A DNA stretch of 64,000 nt from Tanticharoenia sakaeratensis NBRC 103193. Lineage in GTDB: Bacteria; Pseudomonadota; Alphaproteobacteria; Acetobacterales; Acetobacteraceae. The translations under genes were made by a program, and so were the position numbers. Location of the stretch: the NCBI RefSeq assembly GCF_000963885.1, contig NZ_BALE01000004.1, forward strand, positions 62,001 through 126,000, in the 5' to 3' direction. The notes beneath the pieces are model-generated. The model was not told the origin of the DNA and did not search any database. It was given only the letters and a program-made list of their open reading frames with translations. Each line of letters opens with the position of its first letter. The stretch's first letter is position 1. Shown piece by piece: positions 51,400 through 60,799 of this stretch.

Positions 51400-54093
51400 T
51401 CAGTGCGACTGGGGACCCAGGATCAGTTCCGCCAGATCGGCCGGCCGCACCCAGGTGCGGAACGCCGTCTGAACGTCTGCCGCGGTAACCGCGTAGATCG
51501 CCTGTGCCGAATGCGCGGGCGTATCCAGCGGCTCGCCCAGATCGGCAAGGCGCAGATAGAGTCCGGCAAGGCCCGCGAAGCTCGCCCGCTGCAGCGGCAT
51601 GCGCCGCAGCAAACCAGCCTTGGCCTGCACCAGCTCGTCATCGGTGACCATCGTATCGCGCATCGCCGAGACGTCCCGGATCGCGGCCTTCGTCGCGGCG
51701 CCGGCCTTGTCCGGATCGGCGCCGAAATTCACCACGAACGCGCTGCGGGTACGCCCGATCTGGGCACTGCTGCCTGCGAAATAGGCATAGCCCGTGCGCA
51801 CGCGCAGATCCTGCAGCAGGCGCGATGTAAAACCTTCGCCAAGAACCTCGTTGCCGACCTGAAGCGCGTATCGATCCGGGTTGCTGACCGTCAGGCCCAT
51901 GGTCTCCGCAAGGGTCACGTCGTCCTGCGAGCGGCCGGGATCGGGGGTATCGGCCTTGGACGCGCGGCTGTCCGGCCGGGGTGGCGAATCCACCAGCGGC
52001 TTCGGACCGTTGGCCGTCCATCCGCCGAACGCCTTCAGGATCGCGGCGTGAGCAGCCTCGGGCGTCGTGTCGCCCACGACGACGATAGTCGTCAGGTCGG
52101 GGCGGAAAGCATGGGTATAGAATGCGTGGACATCATCGAGCGTCAGATGGGCGATGCTCTCGGGCGTTGCTTCACGCAGAGCAGGATCACTGGGCACGTT
52201 GAGCGCGCGGAGTTCGCTGCGGCGGAAGCGATAGTCAGGCGACTGCATGACGCCTGCGCGAGACATCGCGGCCTGACGCTGCAGGATTGCAAAAGCCTGG
52301 CCGGGGAAGGCGGGATGCAGCTCGTTATCCGAAAGGATCGCAAGCCCCTTGTCGAAGTCCGGCGTCAGCACGCCAAGCGCGAAATTCGCACCCGCGTTTT
52401 CGTCGGCTGCGATATCATCGAGCGCCTTGGCCAGCGCCAGCCGGTCCCGGCTCGTGCTGCCATACTCGAACAGGGCGTCCGTCAGGGAAGCGACACCTTC
52501 CTTGCCCTTCGGTTCCTCCAGATTGGCGTTCTGACGGATCGAGCCGAAAAGCTGGATCGTGTGGCTGACATGCTCCGGCAGGACCAGAAGGCGCAAACCA
52601 TTCGGCAACGTGAAGGCAGCCGGTGTGGCGGGCGGCGTGGGCACGGCCAGACGCGCAAGGGCAGCACTGGCCCAATCCGGTAGCTTCGTGCCCGCTGCCG
52701 GCGGCTTGGAGAAGGACTCGGAGCCGCCGAACCCGCCGGCACCCATCGGTGCGTTGCGTTCGCTCGGGATCAGATTGGCCGTAATGGCGGTCTCCGGCGT
52801 CAGCAGGCGCGCGGCCAAAGCGTTCACCTGCGCAGGCGTGACGGCCTGATACGCCCGGATCACATCCTGCGGGGACGACAGGCCGGAGAACGCCAGCGCC
52901 TGCGACCACGCGCTGGCCTGACCGCTGATCGAATTGGCATTGAACTCAAGCTGCGCGACCTCGCGGCGCTTGGCCGCTTCCACGAGATCGGCCGGAACGC
53001 CATGCGCGCGGGCATCGGCAATCACGACGCGCATCGACTCCATGAACGGCTTCGGATCAGCACCCTTCGGGAAGCCGGCGAGGGCCACACCGAACGACGC
53101 CTGAGGCGTTGCGATATAGTCGAAGCCGGCCGTCAGGGCCCGACCCTGGGGCACGAGACCATAGAGGGCATAGCGGTTGGAGCCGAGCACGTCGGAGAGG
53201 ATGTCCGCGACCGCGAAATCCTGTGCGCGAAGCCCGGGCATCCGCCAGGCCATTGTCGCAAGCCCGATCGGAAGATCGGTGTCGAGAGACAGTGTCTTCG
53301 CCGTGACCGGCTCCGGCGAGAAGGCCGGGCGCGGGGGCAGGGGGCGTCTTGCGATACCGTCGAAAGCCGCGCGAACCTGCGACAGGGTGGCCTGCGGATT
53401 AACATCGCCCACGATGACGAGGATCGCGTTGTTCGGCGCGTACCAGGAATCGTAGAAGCTGTGCAGCAGCTTCGTGTCCGTCCGGTCGAAGCTCGGGCGC
53501 GTGCCGAGCGCGTCATGGGCATAGGGCGTGCCTGCGAACATGATGCCGCGCAGCTGGGCCGTGTAGCGATAGATCGGGCTTGAGAGATCGCGTGAGACCT
53601 CCTGCTCGATTGCGCCGCGTTCCGTGCTCCAGTCGGCGTCCGACAGCGTCAGGTTGCGCATCCGGTCGGCTTCGACGCGCAGCAGGATGCCGAGGTCTTC
53701 GATGGGTGCGGTATAGAAGTACTGGGTGACGTCCTCGGTCGTGTCGGCGTTGTTGTCGCCGCCCACGCGCGCCCCGATCGCATCGAGCGCATCGCCGCTC
53801 AGGCCTTTCGTGCCGCGGAACATCATGTGTTCGAGGGCATGGGCGGTGCCGGGGAAGCCGTCCGGAGCGTCCGACGATCCGACGAGGTAGTTGATTTCCG
53901 TGCTGACGACCGGCGCCAAATGGTCCGGGACGATGACGACACGCAACCCGTTATCCAGCGTGGCACGCAGGGGGGCCTGCTGCGCCATCGCGATGCCGGA
54001 CGTGCCGAGGGAAAGAAGGACGGCGAGTGCGGCTTTTGCCGCGCCTCGGCAACGGGCGTGGGCGGCGGGCGGGCACAGCTTCTCGGATAACAT
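51400..54093 (-). CDS. M16-family zinc metallopeptidase, fused two-domain form
   Basis: 897 residues from ATG 54093, with a signal peptide (about 1-37, ending GIAMAQQ), so periplasmic. N-terminal half is catalytic: HALEH (85-89) with the distal Glu in TERGAIEQEVSRD. The C-terminal half repeats the fold (LPNGLRLLVLPEHVSHTIQ; EGVASLTDALFEYGS) but lacks HxxEH, as expected for the structural half. Resembles pitrilysin-like PqqF/BepA-type fused peptidases; substrate unknown. Confidence 0.93.
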   Translation of the reverse strand: MLSEKLCPPAAHARCRGAAKAALAVLLSLGTSGIAMAQQAPLRATLDNGLRVVIVPDHLAPVVSTEINYLVGSSDAPDGFPGTAHALEHMMFRGTKGLSGDALDAIGARVGGDNNADTTEDVTQYFYTAPIEDLGILLRVEADRMRNLTLSDADWSTERGAIEQEVSRDLSSPIYRYTAQLRGIMFAGTPYAHDALGTRPSFDRTDTKLLHSFYDSWYAPNNAILVIVGDVNPQATLSQVRAAFDGIARRPLPPRPAFSPEPVTAKTLSLDTDLPIGLATMAWRMPGLRAQDFAVADILSDVLGSNRYALYGLVPQGRALTAGFDYIATPQASFGVALAGFPKGADPKPFMESMRVVIADARAHGVPADLVEAAKRREVAQLEFNANSISGQASAWSQALAFSGLSSPQDVIRAYQAVTPAQVNALAARLLTPETAITANLIPSERNAPMGAGGFGGSESFSKPPAAGTKLPDWASAALARLAVPTPPATPAAFTLPNGLRLLVLPEHVSHTIQLFGSIRQNANLEEPKGKEGVASLTDALFEYGSTSRDRLALAKALDDIAADENAGANFALGVLTPDFDKGLAILSDNELHPAFPGQAFAILQRQAAMSRAGVMQSPDYRFRRSELRALNVPSDPALREATPESIAHLTLDDVHAFYTHAFRPDLTTIVVVGDTTPEAAHAAILKAFGGWTANGPKPLVDSPPRPDSRASKADTPDPGRSQDDVTLAETMGLTVSNPDRYALQVGNEVLGEGFTSRLLQDLRVRTGYAYFAGSSAQIGRTRSAFVVNFGADPDKAGAATKAAIRDVSAMRDTMVTDDELVQAKAGLLRRMPLQRASFAGLAGLYLRLADLGEPLDTPAHSAQAIYAVTAADVQTAFRTWVRPADLAELILGPQSH

Positions 54094-54238
54094 GACGGTT
54101 CGGATACTCCGGACGGTTGGACGTCGTTCAGCCCACTTAACCGCGCGGATCGCCATGGTGTCCATGTCCGGCGGTCCGATATGCCAATGACGACGCATCA
54201 GGGGTGCAAATCGCGCGCGCGCTCGCTATATCGCTGCG

Positions 54239-54790
54239 ATGTCCATCGGTGACCGCATCAATCAGATCGATTCCTGGCTGCTCGAGCATGTCTGGCAGCC
54301 GATCGCCGACCGGCTTCCCGAGCGGTGGCCTGCCATCGACATCGGCATGAGCTGTCAGCTCGGCGCGATCCTGCTGTCGGGTGTCGCGATCGCGATGATG
54401 ATCATCGTCGGTCACATGGCCATCGGCGACGCCATGTTCAACGTGCTCGTATGGTGCGTCGGGCTGGCGTTCTTCGTGGGCATCAGCCGTGTGCGACAGC
54501 TCGTGCGTCGGGGCCAGCCCAATCCGCTGCGGCCGATGTTGTCCGGGATGCGGCCCATGTCGATCCCGTTCGCGCTGCTGGCCGCCTGGCAGGGCGCGGA
54601 AGCCCCGCCGCAACTGGCGCTGGGCTGCTGGTTCTTCACGCTTTCCTATGTCGTGTTCGTCATCGGCATCTATCTGATCTCGTGCGAACAGCGGCCGCCG
54701 AAGCAGCGCACGGCGCGTAATCCCCGCCGCGCCGTGCTGACGCCGCTCGAAGGCGGCCTGAGTGGTGGCGGCATGGGCGGACGCGGCTGA
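54239..54790 (+). CDS. hypothetical inner-membrane protein
   Basis: 183 residues with four predicted membrane helices in two pairs (LGAILLSGVAIAMMIIVGH; MFNVLVWCVGLAFFVGI; MSIPFALLAAW; LALGCWFFTLSYVVFVIGI) and a Gly-rich C-terminus (GGLSGGGMGGRG). Not recognised. It is 12 bases upstream of the GT4 gene, so the two are probably cotranscribed. It is divergent from the M16 gene. Confidence 0.7.
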   Translation: MSIGDRINQIDSWLLEHVWQPIADRLPERWPAIDIGMSCQLGAILLSGVAIAMMIIVGHMAIGDAMFNVLVWCVGLAFFVGISRVRQLVRRGQPNPLRPMLSGMRPMSIPFALLAAWQGAEAPPQLALGCWFFTLSYVVFVIGIYLISCEQRPPKQRTARNPRRAVLTPLEGGLSGGGMGGRG

Positions 54791-54802
54791 CAGACAGCGC
54801 CC

Positions 54803-55819
54803 GTGCGTCTCCTGCATTGTCTCTCGACGCATGAACTCGCGGGCACCGAGCGTCACGTTGCCGGGCTGACGGAAGCCCTGAGCGCCGATCATGACGTTAC
54901 GCTCCTGCTCGAACGCGACACGCACGATCCGGCCACCGGCGCCGACATCGCCGACATCCTACGCCCCGGTCCCCGCGTGCTGCGGGCAGGCCGCAAGGGG
55001 TATGCGGCCGGCTTGGCCAGCCTGCTCCTTCGGGAGCGCTTCGATATCATCCATACGCACCTGGGCCGGGCCAGCGCGCGGGCGCGTCTCCTGCGGCCGT
55101 TGCGCGGTCGGGCGAAGCTCGTGGCCACGCTCCACAATGCCTATCGCCCTCGGGCCTATGCCGGTCACGATGCGCTCATCTGCATCGCGCATTGGCAGAG
55201 CAGCGCCATTCCGTCACGCATTCCCCATCGTGTCATCGGCAACTGGCTCAATCCCGTGCCGATGCTGAGCCGGCAGGAGGCACGCGCCGTTCTGGGGATC
55301 GCAGAACACGATTTCATCCTGGTCGCTGCCGGGCGGTTCGTGCCGGAGAAAGGCTTCGCGAGCCTTCTGCGGGCGTTCGCCGCTGCTTCACGTGCCGATC
55401 CGCGCCTTGCCGACAGCAGGCTGTTCCTGTTCGGAGACGGGCCGGAGCGGCCGGCGCTGACGCAGCTTGCATCGCCAGGCGTCACCTTCATGGGCTTTCG
55501 TCCCGACCTGCGTCGGTTGCTACCGGCTTTTGACGGGTTCGTCCTGCCGTCGCGTCGTGAGCCGTTCGGCCTCGTCCTGCTCGAGGCCATGGCTGCGGAC
55601 TTGCCCATTCTGGCAACGCGGGCCGGCGGTGTGACAGACATTCTCGATGACCGGACGGCGATTCTCGTGCCGCCGGAAGACGATGACGCCCTGATGCACG
55701 GACTGCTCCGTCTGCGGGAGGCGCAACCGCGTGCATATGACCTCTCATCGTTCATGCGGGAGAGGAAGATCAGGGAGACTGTGCAATTCTATGCGGAGCT
55801 GACCGGGCCTGCGCCCTGA
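54803..55819 (+). CDS. GT4-family glycosyltransferase
   Basis: 338 residues from a GTG; GT-B fold. N-terminal RLLHCLSTHELAGTERHVAGL, then IIHTHLGRASARARLL. C-terminal donor domain: ILVAAGRFVPEKGFASLLRAF, FLFGDGPERPAL, FVLPSRREPFGLVLLEAMAADLP (EX7E motif). Resembles LPS or exopolysaccharide glycosyltransferases. Substrate unknown. Not linked by strand overlap to the 43-51 kb cluster. Confidence 0.92.
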   Translation: MRLLHCLSTHELAGTERHVAGLTEALSADHDVTLLLERDTHDPATGADIADILRPGPRVLRAGRKGYAAGLASLLLRERFDIIHTHLGRASARARLLRPLRGRAKLVATLHNAYRPRAYAGHDALICIAHWQSSAIPSRIPHRVIGNWLNPVPMLSRQEARAVLGIAEHDFILVAAGRFVPEKGFASLLRAFAAASRADPRLADSRLFLFGDGPERPALTQLASPGVTFMGFRPDLRRLLPAFDGFVLPSRREPFGLVLLEAMAADLPILATRAGGVTDILDDRTAILVPPEDDDALMHGLLRLREAQPRAYDLSSFMRERKIRETVQFYAELTGPAP

Positions 55820-56033
55820 TCCGTCACGGGACGCAGATGCCGTGGCGGGATCGGCCGGTCATCTTTGAACGGACGTCGGGACAAGACTGTCTTTTGTGCC
55901 GACGCGCTGCCTTGAAAGCGATGCGGTGTCAGGCTCCACGAGCCCGGCGAAGTGCGGCCGGGTCTGGACGACGATCACGCCGGAATGCGGCAGCGCTCGA
56001 TGAACGCGGCATTCGAGCGTGGGCCATCGGGGC
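55820..56033. other. intergenic region, no feature seen
   Basis: 214 bases between the convergent GT4 gene and the zinc-ribbon gene. A 68-codon frame is present but has no supporting context. Confidence 0.5.
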
Positions 56034-56375
56034 CTATGCGTGACGTTTGCGGATCCACCGGTCTCCGCCAAAGCGGACGTTGGCGACGAAAAAGCCCAGG
56101 AGTCCGCCGATAACGACGAACAGTGCCAGCCAGGGTGAAGGCTTGACCAGGGTGAGGATCAGCGAAGGGACGGCCACCATGCCAAGCCCGGTGCAGATCA
56201 GCGATTCGATGCGGGTCGGGCCATACTGACGTTCGGCACCGCATTGCGGGCACAACTCGCTCGTCCGGCGCATCTTGGCCCGGCAGATCGGACAGATCTC
56301 GACCGCTCGCAATTCCGGCTCGAGCATCGGCAACGGCGCTGTTTCGGCATCAACTTCAACGGGTGGCAGACGCAT
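56034..56375 (-). CDS. zinc-ribbon membrane protein
   Basis: 113 residues from ATG 56375 (GGGAG 7 bases ahead). A CPIC ... CPQC zinc ribbon (CPICRAKMRRTSELCPQCG) is followed by two hydrophobic helices (ICTGLGMVAVPSLILTL; WLALFVVIGGLLGFFVANV) and a basic tail. Not recognised. It overlaps the 3' end of ccmI by 20 bases and is probably the last gene of the ccm unit. Confidence 0.75.
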   Translation of the reverse strand: MRLPPVEVDAETAPLPMLEPELRAVEICPICRAKMRRTSELCPQCGAERQYGPTRIESLICTGLGMVAVPSLILTLVKPSPWLALFVVIGGLLGFFVANVRFGGDRWIRKRHA

Positions 56376-57078
56376 CGTGCTCTCCCTCGGCGATGCGGGC
56401 TTCAATACTCATGCGATACGGTGCGTCCTGCGGAATGGCGGGGATTGCCTGTTTGTAGAGTGCAAGGCTGTCGGCACTGACATGGCCCTCGGCGCGCGTC
56501 TGCGCCTCGGCGGTCTGCAGCGCCAGCATGGGATCGAACTTCTGATCCAGCACGCGATGCCAGGCACGGGCCGCCGCCGCATAATGCTGACGGGAGGCTT
56601 CGGCCTGTCCGAGCAGCAAATAGCCTTGTGCATAACGCGGGTCGGTTGGCGCAAGCCCTGAAAGACCGTTACGCAGTTCCGCGATCAACGCATCGCTCTT
56701 CGCATCCTGTGGCGTGTGGCGCAGGCTGAGAGGCTGGGCGGGCAGGCTCGGATGGCCATTCGTGAGGTAGAGTGCAAAAGCCAGGACGGGAATGGTTGCC
56801 AGAATCCAGCCGGCCCGGCTGCGCCGCGGAGGGACGATCTCGGCGTCCTGCAACCGATCGGCGGCCAGCAGGCGACGCTGGATCTCAAGACGGGCGGCGT
56901 CGTATTCCGCAGCGCCGATCAGGCCGCCTGCGTGATCGCGATCAAGTTCCGCAAGCTGCCCGCGATAGAGCGCCAGCGCGGACTCGCGTTCGGAACGGGG
57001 GCGCGGCGCGCGACGCAGGCTGACCAGCGCGGGCAGCAGCGCCACCGCGCAGATCAGGACAATACCAAGCCACATCAT
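56356..57078 (-). CDS. ccmI: cytochrome c biogenesis protein CcmI
   Basis: Holds apocytochrome c for heme attachment with CcmF/CcmH. 240 residues: two membrane helices (MWLGIVLICAVALLPALV and WILATIPVLAFALYL) flank SERESALALYRGQLAELDRDHAGGLI with the typical leucine-zipper-like RLEIQRRLL. A periplasmic TPR tail (RYAQGYLLLGQAEASRQHYAAA) follows. The ATG overlaps the ccmH stop by 4 bases. Slightly short TPR region. Confidence 0.93.
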   Translation of the reverse strand: MMWLGIVLICAVALLPALVSLRRAPRPRSERESALALYRGQLAELDRDHAGGLIGAAEYDAARLEIQRRLLAADRLQDAEIVPPRRSRAGWILATIPVLAFALYLTNGHPSLPAQPLSLRHTPQDAKSDALIAELRNGLSGLAPTDPRYAQGYLLLGQAEASRQHYAAAARAWHRVLDQKFDPMLALQTAEAQTRAEGHVSADSLALYKQAIPAIPQDAPYRMSIEARIAEGEHDASATR

Positions 57079-57533
57079 GCAATCGGGTCGCTCAAATCAG
57101 TCAGTCGGGCGCGTTCGGCCTCGGTCAGGTCAGGCGGGGGAGTATTGCGACGGCGGAAACTCATGACCGCCAGACCGACGCCGATCAGCAGGGCGAGGGC
57201 CGGCATCGCCCACAGAAGGGCCGTCTCCAGGGTCAGGCGGGGACGCAGACGAATGAAATCGCCATAGCGCTGCGTCATCCAGGTCATGATCTGGCGATCG
57301 CTCTCGCCGGCCGCAACGTGCTGGCGCACGACATGCCGCAGGTCGCGGGCCAGAGGTGCGGAGCTGTCCTCGATCGACTCGTTCTGGCAGACGAGACACC
57401 GCAACTGCGACCCGATCCGCTCTGCCCGATGTTCCTGCGCGGGGTTGGGCAGCATCTCGGACGGATCGTCCACCGCCAGCGCCGGAAGCGCCATGCCCAT
57501 GACGAACAGGAGGGTCAGCAATACGCGCTTCAT
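57075..57533 (-). CDS. ccmH: cytochrome c-type biogenesis protein CcmH
   Basis: Thiol-redox protein reducing apocytochrome CxxCH cysteines. 152 residues with signal peptide (ending PALAVDD), the LRCLVCQNESIEDSSAP motif holding the redox Cys pair, DRQIMTWMTQRYGDFI and a C-terminal membrane helix (LLWAMPALALLIGVGLAVM). 4-base overlaps on both sides. Confidence 0.96.
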   Translation of the reverse strand: MKRVLLTLLFVMGMALPALAVDDPSEMLPNPAQEHRAERIGSQLRCLVCQNESIEDSSAPLARDLRHVVRQHVAAGESDRQIMTWMTQRYGDFIRLRPRLTLETALLWAMPALALLIGVGLAVMSFRRRNTPPPDLTEAERARLTDLSDPIA

Positions 57534-58126
57534 GTCGGCAGCCCGGCGCGGTGCAGCTGCGGCGCGATCTGGCGCTCGTAGGCGTCCGGTTCCAGCCCGC
57601 CGGAGTAGTGCCAAGCGATGCGTCCGCCGGGCAGGATCAGGAATGTCTCTGGCACTCCCGACACGCCCCAGTCGATCGCGGCCGTTCCGTCATGATCCTG
57701 GGCTACCTGCGCGAACGGGTTGCCGTCGCGGGCGAGGAAGCCCAGCGCGTCGTCCGGTCGGTCCTTGTAGGCAATGCCCCAGACGGGAATTCTGGTTGCG
57801 ATCGCCTGCAACGCCTTCGCTTCCGCGATGCAGGGAATGCACCACGAGGCGAAGAAATTGAGCAGGATCGGCTTTCCCTGCGCCGACAGCTCGGAGGCCG
57901 TGAAGCCTGCATGCGACCCGAGTCCGGGGAGGGCGAATGTCGGGACTGTCCGGCCGATGATGGGTGTATCGATGGCGCGCGGATCGAAACTGCCGTCGCC
58001 CATATGGCCCAGCATCCGCCAGAACCCGATGCCGAGCAGCCCGGCACCGGCCAGCGGGATTGCCGTCAGCAACCGTCGTCGCGTCGCCTGGCGGTGCGTG
58101 TCATGCGCGCTGTCCTGAGCGCTCAT
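57530..58126 (-). CDS. ccmG: thiol:disulfide interchange protein CcmG/DsbE
   Basis: Membrane-anchored thioredoxin-like protein that reduces apocytochrome or CcmH. 198 residues: N-terminal anchor (RRRLLTAIPLAGAGLLGIG), active site FFASWCIPCIAEAKAL (WCxPC), and the cis-Pro loop GVSGVPETFLI. ATG overlaps the ccmF stop by 4 bases. Confidence 0.95.
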   Translation of the reverse strand: MSAQDSAHDTHRQATRRRLLTAIPLAGAGLLGIGFWRMLGHMGDGSFDPRAIDTPIIGRTVPTFALPGLGSHAGFTASELSAQGKPILLNFFASWCIPCIAEAKALQAIATRIPVWGIAYKDRPDDALGFLARDGNPFAQVAQDHDGTAAIDWGVSGVPETFLILPGGRIAWHYSGGLEPDAYERQIAPQLHRAGLPT

Positions 58127-60105
58127 GATGCCAGCACGCCGGAAGACGTGCGTGCGCGACGCGGTGCACCGACCCGAAGCCTGCGATCGGACAGGGAAAG
58201 CCCGCCGCCGATCGCCATGACCAGCCCGCCCAGCCACATCCAGGGCGCGAGCGGATTGTAGTGCAGGCGCAGGATATAGGTCTGATCGGGTCCGCTGCCG
58301 TGGTGTTCGCCGACGACGGCATAGAGATCGGAGATCAGGTTGGTGCGGATGGCGACCTCGGTCGTCATCTGGTTCTGACTGGAGAAATCACGCCGCGAAG
58401 GATGGAGCACAGTGATGATCCGGTCATTATGGCGCACGACGATGGTCGCAACGGTGGCCTGATAATTCGGCCCCGGCATGGCGCGCACATTTTCGAGCGT
58501 CCAGTCATAGCCCGCAAGACGCTCGGTATGACCGACCGGGACCTCGACGATCGCGTGCTGCGCCTGTGACATGCCGCACAGGCCCAGAATTGTGATGCCT
58601 GCACCGATATGGGCGATCGCCGCCCCAAAGGCGGAGCGCGGCAGGGCGCGCGCGCGTGTCAGGCTCGCGCTCAGTGGCACGCGGAACAGGGACACCCGCT
58701 GCGCGAGATCCATGAGGCTTGCGGCAATGACCCAGACGGCGCCGATCGCGCACAGGATCGGCAACAGGCCCGACAGCAGCCAGATCGCGCACACGGTCGC
58801 GATGACGGCGGCGATGGCCGGCACCAGGAGGCGCGGCAGGACCGCGCCTAGTCGGGCGCGCTTCCATGGCAGCATGGTGCCGAACGCCATGAATGCGAGC
58901 AGGAGGACGGTCAGCGGAATGGTGGCCGCATCGAAGAACGGCTTGCCGACCGAGATCGTCCGGCCTGCGAGCAGCTGCATGAACGGCGGATACATCGTGC
59001 CGGTCACGACAACGGCGCAGATCGAACACAGGAGTATGTTGTTCAGGACCAGCGCGCCTTCACGCGACAGCGGTGCGAACAGCCCGCCAGTGACCAGCGA
59101 GGGCGCACGCCAGGCGAACAGCATCAGCGAGCCGCCGATGACCACCGCCAGTAGCGCCAGGATGAAGACGCCGCGCGCGGGGTCCTGCGCAAAGGCATGG
59201 ACCGAATTCAGGATGCCGGAGCGGACGAGGAACGTGCCCGAAAGCGAGAACGAGAACGTGGCGATCGCCAGCAGCACGGTCCAGATCTTCAGACCCTCAC
59301 GCTTTTCCACGACGATTGCGGAATGGACCAGCGCCGTACCCGTCAGCCACGGGATCAGCGATGCGTTCTCGACCGGATCCCAGAACCAGTAGCCGCCCCA
59401 GCCGAGCACGTAATATGACCACCACGAGCCCAGCGCGATGCCGCAGGTCAGGAAGCACCAGGCAGCCACCGCCCACGGGCGCACCCACCGCCCCCATGCC
59501 GCGTCGACCCGGCCTTCGATCAGGGCTGCGATCGCGAAGGCGAACGGCACGGCGAAACCGACATAGCCGGTGTAGAGAATGGGCGGATGGAAGGCGAGGC
59601 CGGGATCCTGCAGCAGCGGGTTCATGCCCTGACCATCCATCGGCGCGGGCCAGACCCGGTCGAACGGGTCTGATGTCCACAGGCAGAAGAGCTGGAATCC
59701 GCAGGAGACGCCGCCGAGGATTGCGAGAACCCGCCCGCGCAGGATCGCCGGAAGACCGCGGCCGAAACTCGCGACTGCCGCACCGCAGATGCCCAGGATC
59801 AGCGCCCACAGTAGGATGGACCCCTCGTGGTTCCCCCACACGCCCGTGATCTTGTAGAGCAGCGGTTTGGCGGCCGCCGAATTGGCCGCCACGTTCTGCA
59901 CCGAGAAATCGTCGCGCACGGCGGAGATGACCAGGCACAGGAACGAGGCTGCAAGTGCCAGGCATTGTGCGAAGGCAAGGCCCGGTGCCAGGGCGACGAG
60001 GCGGGCATTGCCGCGATGCGCCCCCCACAGCGGGACCACGAATTGCAGCAGGGCCAGGACGCAGGCCAGCGCCAGCGCGAAATGGCCGGGTTCCGGTCCG
60101 AACAT
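58123..60105 (-). CDS. ccmF: heme lyase CcmF
   Basis: Joins heme from CcmE to apocytochrome c. 660 residues with about 14 membrane helices. WWD domain WGGYWFWDPVENASLIPWL near residue 235 binds heme; the flanking VHSAIVVEKREGLKIW and SVHAFAQDPARG carry family His residues. The C-terminal periplasmic domain contains EVAIRTNLISDLYAVVGE. It lies 2 bases after ccmE. Confidence 0.97.
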   Translation of the reverse strand: MFGPEPGHFALALACVLALLQFVVPLWGAHRGNARLVALAPGLAFAQCLALAASFLCLVISAVRDDFSVQNVAANSAAAKPLLYKITGVWGNHEGSILLWALILGICGAAVASFGRGLPAILRGRVLAILGGVSCGFQLFCLWTSDPFDRVWPAPMDGQGMNPLLQDPGLAFHPPILYTGYVGFAVPFAFAIAALIEGRVDAAWGRWVRPWAVAAWCFLTCGIALGSWWSYYVLGWGGYWFWDPVENASLIPWLTGTALVHSAIVVEKREGLKIWTVLLAIATFSFSLSGTFLVRSGILNSVHAFAQDPARGVFILALLAVVIGGSLMLFAWRAPSLVTGGLFAPLSREGALVLNNILLCSICAVVVTGTMYPPFMQLLAGRTISVGKPFFDAATIPLTVLLLAFMAFGTMLPWKRARLGAVLPRLLVPAIAAVIATVCAIWLLSGLLPILCAIGAVWVIAASLMDLAQRVSLFRVPLSASLTRARALPRSAFGAAIAHIGAGITILGLCGMSQAQHAIVEVPVGHTERLAGYDWTLENVRAMPGPNYQATVATIVVRHNDRIITVLHPSRRDFSSQNQMTTEVAIRTNLISDLYAVVGEHHGSGPDQTYILRLHYNPLAPWMWLGGLVMAIGGGLSLSDRRLRVGAPRRARTSSGVLAS

Positions 60106-60107
60106 GC

Positions 60108-60653
60108 CTATCCTCCGGCCTGCGCCGTCTTGGTATCCATCTGCCGGGCTTCCGCGCGCGTCATCGTGTCCCAGCTTGCAGCGTCGGGAGCCTTGCCGAA
60201 GCGCGGATCCCATTTGCCGGAGCGCTTGAGCGCCTCGGCCACTTCCTTCGGCATGTAGGTCTCGTCATGCTTGGCGAGAACCTCGGATGCGCGGAAGCTG
60301 CCGTCGCCTTTCATCTCGCCGATAGCGACCACGCTCTGCCCCTCGCGGAACAGGTCGGGCAGGATGCCGGCATAGCGCACGGGAATGGCCGCCTGACCGT
60401 CGGTCACGTCAAAGCGCGCGATCGGCGTTTCGCCTTCGGTCTCGCGCTTCACCGAACCGGCTACCACCATCCCGCCGAGACGGATCGTCCGGTCGGAGCC
60501 GGGAGGATGAGCCCGCACCTGGCTGGGCGCCATGAAGAAGACGATGTTCGACGAAAACGCGTTCAGGACGAGCGCCGTCGTGATTCCGAGACCACCCAGG
60601 CAGAACACGACCAGCCAGAGACGCCGCGTCTTGCGCGTGAGACCACGTTTCAC
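60108..60653 (-). CDS. ccmE: heme chaperone CcmE
   Basis: Binds heme covalently in the periplasm before transfer to CcmF. 181 residues from a GTG that overlaps the ccmD stop (GTGA). N-terminal anchor (RRLWLVVFCLGGLGITTALVL), OB-fold with RLGGMVVAGSVKRE, and LAKHDETYMPKEVAEAL with the heme-binding His and following Tyr. C-terminus disordered. Confidence 0.97.
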   Translation of the reverse strand: MKRGLTRKTRRLWLVVFCLGGLGITTALVLNAFSSNIVFFMAPSQVRAHPPGSDRTIRLGGMVVAGSVKRETEGETPIARFDVTDGQAAIPVRYAGILPDLFREGQSVVAIGEMKGDGSFRASEVLAKHDETYMPKEVAEALKRSGKWDPRFGKAPDAASWDTMTRAEARQMDTKTAQAGG

Positions 60654-60799
60654 GACGGGCGACCTTCCGGAAACGAGCGCCCGACGAGCGCCAGCGCCTG
60701 TCGTGCCCGGCGCAACCGGATGACGGCGCCGATCCCGAGCACGGCGGAGGCGCCGAGCGCCAGCGCATAGGCCGCGACGATATAAGGCAGATGGGTCAT
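60650..60799 (-). CDS. ccmD: heme exporter protein CcmD
   Basis: 49-residue single-helix membrane peptide (YIVAAYALALGASAVLGIGAV followed by RLRRARQAL) that releases holo-CcmE from CcmABC. Overlaps ccmC and ccmE by 4 bases on each side. Identified by size, topology and position. Confidence 0.9.
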   Translation of the reverse strand: MTHLPYIVAAYALALGASAVLGIGAVIRLRRARQALALVGRSFPEGRPS